A stretch of DNA of 64,000 bases from an uncultured Lachnospiraceae bacterium (GTDB lineage Bacteria > Bacillota > Clostridia > Lachnospirales > Lachnospiraceae), in NCBI GenBank assembly GCA_902793685.1, contig CADBEN010000003.1:1-64000 (forward strand). The letters are read 5' to 3'. The position numbers and the translations under genes are program-made. The notes under the pieces were generated by a model. That model saw nothing but the letters and a program-made list of their open reading frames with translations, was not told the DNA's origin and ran no database searches. Below are positions 60,817-64,000 of this stretch, piece after piece; the stretch's first letter is position 1, and each line of letters begins with the position of its first letter.

Positions 60817-60860
60817 CTGCAGTGTTAAAGCGGGCATTCGCGATCCGCTTCGCTCCTTGC

Positions 60861-61646
60861 TCAGGCTGCGGCAGGCGTTGCCTTTCCGCCGGATGCCTTC
60901 TGGACCACGATGACTGCCGCCGCGATGGCGATACCCACCAGGTTGAAGGTCATGGCCGGAGTCATCAGCAGGAAGGCGCCGATAATCGCCAGAACGCGGA
61001 TCGGCAGGCTGACCTTCTTGAACAGATGGCCCTCGACTGCGATGGAGAGCAGGGCGACGCCGATGACGGCGAAGATCGCCGTGATCGCTCCCGCGGCGAA
61101 GCCGGTGCGGATCACTTCGATCTTGCCCGTATCCTGATTCAGCTTCTGGCCGATCAGGAGCAGGATGGGCAGCGCCGCACCGCAGACGCGGCGGGTCGCT
61201 TCCAGGACCAGGACCGTGAGGATCTCGCCGACGATCACGTCAGTTCCGTTGACGACGCCTGCGCGGTTGACGATCGTGTTGTAGTTTACGTACATGTAGA
61301 TGGCAGTCACCGCGGACAGCGCCATCAGGATATAGTCATACCATGCGATGGTCTTGCGGCTTGCAGTCTTGGTCGCCGGATACATCGCGAAGGAAAGGAT
61401 CAGCATCATGGCGACGTGGATCGCTCTGTGCTGAAGGGTTCTCAGGGTCCAGATGCCGGCCGCAAAGATCAGGTGATATGCGGTGACGGCAATTCAGAAT
61501 ACCTTAAAGACCAGGGCCATCGTGGGATTCACAAACGTGCGGGTCTTGGCTTCTCTGTCAAACTTTTCCAGTACGGCTTTTTCTTTCTCTTCCGAGATCC
61601 CGCCGTTTTCGACGGTGCCCGCAGCGACCTTTTTCTCGTTCTCGCT
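60861..61646 (-). pseudogene. TAXI-TRAP transporter permease (4TM-12TM fusion), internal deletion and in-frame TGA
   Basis: A TTG after GGAGGTAGATCC (61646) opens SENEKKVAAGTVENGG..., a normal start for the DctQM-type fusion permease. After TMALVFKVF an in-frame TGA occurs at about 61491-61493, and the same frame then continues IAVTAYHLIFAAGIWTLRT through HRAIHVAMMLI to ATRRVCGAALPILLLIG. At this point the sequence jumps from the end of the 4TM part to the C-terminal end of the 12TM part (AVEGHLFKKVSLPIRVLAIIG, then MTFNLVGIAI). Only about 260 codons remain of an expected 640-700. The intact binding protein and DUF1850 genes upstream show which system it belonged to. Confidence 0.82.
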
Positions 61647-61653
61647 CAAGGAT

Positions 61654-62136
61654 CTACCTCCATTTTTTTCCGGCTGTGTATACCGTGATCTTCGCGTGAT
61701 ACGGCATATCAGAGCCTTTGATAAAATCAACATCATTTACCTGGATCGTATCCAGCGCCGTGTCGGAATTGAAAAACCGGAACCGGTCGAACTCGCTCCC
61801 GATGTTGTCCATGTAGATGAGTCCGTCCTCATACCGGTAATCCACGTCCATCTCTGCCGGGATCCCCGCGCCGAAGCCGGCGACGGAGATCGAATCAAGA
61901 TGGAAGGTTCCATCCTCCTTGACCGTGTAATACTCATTCCACGGAATATGCTCAAAGGAATGGATCCAGTCAAATTCCACGGTGTCCCCCGCTTCCACGG
62001 GGATCTCCGCATAGACCTTGCCGGTCTCCTGGTCCTCCGCCCGCAGCACCATTTTTCCGGTGAACTGCTGTGCGGCGAAGGCGATCCCGGCCGACGCAAT
62101 GACCGCAGTCACTGCAAACAGCGCCCTTCCGGTCAC
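61654..62136 (-). CDS. DUF1850 protein of TAXI-TRAP loci
   Basis: About 160 residues with an N-terminal membrane span and an extracytoplasmic part. DTVEFDWIHSFEHIPWNEYY (about 52-71) is the DUF1850 hallmark. The family is found almost only with TAXI-type TRAP transporters; role unknown. The start is set at a GTG that overlaps the binding-protein stop by 4 bp (GTGA), fitting coupled translation. An ATG at 62175 would add 13 residues and neither has a strong ribosome-binding site. The next gene, the permease, is broken. Confidence 0.8.
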   Translation of the reverse strand: MTGRALFAVTAVIASAGIAFAAQQFTGKMVLRAEDQETGKVYAEIPVEAGDTVEFDWIHSFEHIPWNEYYTVKEDGTFHLDSISVAGFGAGIPAEMDVDYRYEDGLIYMDNIGSEFDRFRFFNSDTALDTIQVNDVDFIKGSDMPYHAKITVYTAGKKWR

Positions 62137-63140
62137 GGGTTCAATGGGGTCTCGTACCCGTGCTCTTTCCACCATCTCGCCGCGCCGTCGTGCAGCGGGA
62201 TCTTCAGATCCGTAACACCGAAGCTGATGTCGATGTTCTTATTCGCGGTGTTATGGCTGGCCTTGATCGCGTCGATGTCATCAAAGATGCAGTCAAGCAT
62301 GTCATAGACCATGTCATCGGAGAAAGAATTGCTGACGAGCATGATGTTGTAGACGAAAACGCTCTGGACATCCTCGTCATTGTTATAGGTGCCTGCCGGG
62401 ATGGTACTGGCCGCAAAGAAAGGATACTTCGCGATCAGGTTGTCGCGGCCCGCGCCGTCGATCGGGACGATGACCATGTCGTAGCTGAAGGCAAGCTCGG
62501 AGACGGTGGCGTTCGGAAGACCGGAGGTGACAAATGCAGCGTCGCAGAGTCCGTTCTTCATCTGGTCGATGGCCTCGCCGTAGGACAGATAGTCGACTTT
62601 TGCGTCGGCGTAGGTCATGCCGTATGCCTCGAAGATCATACGGGCGTTCAGCTCGACGCCGGAGTTCGGCGCGCCGACACCGACCTTCTTGCCCCGGAGA
62701 TCCTCAACGCTCTTGATCCCGGTGCTTTTCACCGTGACCAGCTGGACGTAGTTCGGCCAGAGCCTCATCATGGAACGGAGTTCCGGCTTCGGTTCTGTGA
62801 AGGCACCGAAGCCTTCATAAGCCTGGACCACCGAGTCCTGCATGGAGATTGCCAGCTCGGCGTCATCCTGAGTGATCAGGTTGATGTTCTCCACGGAAGC
62901 GCCGGTCGCCTGCGCGCTGGTCTTATATCCCGCGGAACTCAGCACATTCGCGAATGCGCCGCCGATGGGATAATAGATGCCGCTGGTAGGTCCTGTCGCC
63001 ACAGTGATGAACTCATTGGAGCGGACGATGCCGTTCTTTGAGACTTCTCCCGAGCTGCTGCCTCCGCATGACGAGAGCAAGACCGCCATGACGGACAGAG
63101 CAAGAACACAGGATACTGCTTTTCTCAGATTCCTTTTCAT
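62133..63140 (-). CDS. TAXI-family TRAP transporter substrate-binding lipoprotein
   Basis: A 335-residue extracytoplasmic binding protein. The signal peptide ends in the lipobox LLSSC (Cys about 25). The TAXI signature appears as TVATGPTSGIYYPIGGAFANVL, split over about 47-68, and GKKVGVGAPNSGVELNARMI, split over about 150-170. It would capture a carboxylate or amino acid for the TRAP permease. The permease gene downstream is degraded, so the binding protein may be orphaned or use a permease elsewhere. AGGAGGGGG precedes the start. Confidence 0.93.
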   Translation of the reverse strand: MKRNLRKAVSCVLALSVMAVLLSSCGGSSSGEVSKNGIVRSNEFITVATGPTSGIYYPIGGAFANVLSSAGYKTSAQATGASVENINLITQDDAELAISMQDSVVQAYEGFGAFTEPKPELRSMMRLWPNYVQLVTVKSTGIKSVEDLRGKKVGVGAPNSGVELNARMIFEAYGMTYADAKVDYLSYGEAIDQMKNGLCDAAFVTSGLPNATVSELAFSYDMVIVPIDGAGRDNLIAKYPFFAASTIPAGTYNNDEDVQSVFVYNIMLVSNSFSDDMVYDMLDCIFDDIDAIKASHNTANKNIDISFGVTDLKIPLHDGAARWWKEHGYETPLNP

Positions 63141-63453
63141 GCTTGTTTCCCCCTCCTGAAATGAAATAGAGACTTATTTCATTATAAATTTAAATATTTA
63201 TAAACAGTTCAATAGATTTCCTGCATATATAAAAAGTATATCCCGTATATATTTGCCGTAATTGCATAATAAAACATTCTATAGATTTACAATTACCTGT
63301 CAGGATAAGTTGAAGTCGCAAAAAAGCCGCCGCAGATGCTTAAAATTCCTGCATCTGCGGCGGCTTTTTCAACATGAATATTACTGTTTTTCTATCGTCA
63401 CCTCTGACGGTCTTATCTCTGTTTCTGTGGGCCGGAAAATGCCCTCTCAGGTT
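63141..63453. other. 313-bp gap with AT-rich promoter region and terminator
   Basis: 63181-63300 is strikingly AT-rich against GC-rich genes. It has TATAAT (minus strand, 63186-63181) as a possible -10 for the binding-protein gene and palindromic ATAAAT/ATTTAT words nearby. The rest holds the terminator at 63321-63369. No gene is seen. Confidence 0.6.
63321..63369. terminator. Bidirectional terminator downstream of hsp20
   Basis: AAAAAGCCGCCGCAGATGC (63321-63339) and its exact complement (63351-63369) form a 19-bp stem with 11-nt loop; the A and T ends make it work in both directions. Confidence 0.93.
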
Positions 63454-63888
63454 TTAACCCTCAATCGCGATGTACTTCTTCTCTTCCGGCTTCGGCTGCT
63501 TAGTCTCTGCCTTCGGAACTTCGATTGTCAGGATGCCGTTCTCGTACTTTGCCTTGACATCCTCCTCTTCCACATGCTTACCGACAAAGAAGCTTCTGCG
63601 TGCAGCGCCGGTGTAGCGCTCTCTGCGGATCCAGTGTTCCTTCTCGTCCTTCTCTTCCTGCTCCTGCTCTGCGGTAACGGCGATGGTCAGGGTTCCGTCC
63701 TTCAGCTCCGCCTTGATGTCTTCCTTCTTGACACCCGGAAGGCTGATCTGCAGTTCATAGGACTGCTCCTTTTCCTTCACGTCGGTCTCCATCAGGCTGC
63801 AGGTAGTTCTGGAAGCAGGGGCATTGAACCCGAAATTGAAGAAATCGTCATTCATCATGTGATCAAAAACACTCGGCATAAACATCAT
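63454..63888 (-). CDS. Hsp20/alpha-crystallin small heat-shock protein
   Basis: A 144-residue ATP-independent holdase. The alpha-crystallin domain (about 35-130) shows MKETDVKEKEQSYEL-like entry (METDVKEKEQSYELQISLPG), DIKAELKDGTLTI and YENGILTIEVPKAE. The C-terminal I-x-I/V tail motif may be IEVPK; the tail ends EEKKYIAIEG. The start is the ATG after AAGGAGG. No CIRCE is seen in the 112 bp upstream, so it is probably not under HrcA. Confidence 0.95.
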   Translation of the reverse strand: MMFMPSVFDHMMNDDFFNFGFNAPASRTTCSLMETDVKEKEQSYELQISLPGVKKEDIKAELKDGTLTIAVTAEQEQEEKDEKEHWIRRERYTGAARRSFFVGKHVEEEDVKAKYENGILTIEVPKAETKQPKPEEKKYIAIEG

Positions 63889-64000
63889 GGTAATAACCTC
63901 CTTTAATCATGCGGAACAGCCATCCCTTCGGATCATCCGTCCTCCCGGATCAGTGATTCTGTTCTGTTTGTTCCGTCTGTCTTATTTGTTCTAGGCATAA
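63889..64000. other. Upstream region of hsp20, no gene seen
   Basis: 112 bp to the window end. It contains the hsp20 ribosome-binding site and a GATCCGGGAGGACGGATGATC-like hairpin region; no clear promoter or operator is recognised before the edge. Confidence 0.5.

Noticed and set aside
61480-61500. Selenocysteine or other TGA recoding in the TRAP permease
   Set aside because: The same gene has lost most of its 12TM part, so a nonsense mutation in a decaying gene is simpler; no SECIS-like need is known for this family.
63889-64000. CIRCE or other heat-shock operator ahead of hsp20
   Set aside because: No TTAGCACTC/GAGTGCTAA arms are present in the visible upstream sequence.

Overview
The window looks like chromosome of a GC-rich member of the Clostridia, most likely a Lachnospiraceae-type Bacillota. 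The grounds are gene content and order: HrcA/CIRCE-controlled hrcA-grpE-dnaK-dnaJ followed by prmA and rsmE; an ireB-ruvX-DUF1292-RNase J block; pyruvate phosphate dikinase; single-chain glycyl-tRNA synthetase; a class B sortase with a SpaA-type pilin; and a three-subunit molybdenum hydroxylase. The species cannot be named from sequence alone. No rRNA, tRNA or CRISPR array was seen.

Layout. 1-2.4 kb is a mobile and hairpin-rich stretch: the tail of an unknown ORF, a terminator, an array of ~65-bp hairpin repeats, a 128-bp palindrome and an IS1182-family transposase. 2.4-8 kb carries a sodium symporter, a zinc-ribbon/TPM membrane protein, a DUF805 protein and a lipoprotein, all on the minus strand. 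8-12.5 kb holds ppdK and glyS. 12.5-23.8 kb is one long minus-strand operon running ireB, ruvX, DUF1292, RNase J, a truncated MltG-like protein, trmR, a U32 tRNA hydroxylase, ydcF, an M16 peptidase, era and recO. 23.8-35 kb holds mtaB, a plus-strand HPr-like gene, the sulfur-transfer pair thiI and cysteine desulfurase, rsmE, prmA and the heat-shock genes. 35-38 kb has two secreted 3D-domain proteins and azlCD. 38-42 kb has pyridoxal kinase, pilin and sortase as a tightly coupled minus-strand unit. 42-46 kb has cysK, a fructokinase and a MATE exporter. 46-50.3 kb is a CDP-6-deoxyhexose module (rfbF, rfbG, rfbH) with a heptose-kinase-like GHMP kinase. 50.3-54.6 kb has an M20 amidohydrolase and a TetM-like GTPase fused to a Rae1/YacP-type RNase. 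54.6-60.8 kb has the molybdenum hydroxylase operon and a divergent pyruvate-kinase/MobA-like fusion. 60.8-64 kb has a TAXI-TRAP system with a decayed permease gene, and an Hsp20.

How the genes work together. Much of the window serves translation and its quality control: GlyRS, Era, RsmE, PrmA, ThiI with its desulfurase, MtaB, TrmR with the U32 protein, RNase J, and the TetM-Rae1 fusion. A second theme is the cell surface: 3D-domain enzymes, sortase/pilin and the CDP-sugar module. A third is molybdenum cofactor enzymology.

Most notable are the GTPase-RNase fusion at 51850-54615, the pyruvate kinase/nucleotidyltransferase fusion at 59014-60771 beside the hydroxylase genes, and a hairpin-repeat family found at two loci 54 kb apart, each time just downstream of the same type of terminator. 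All family assignments are read from sequence patterns by eye, with no database search.
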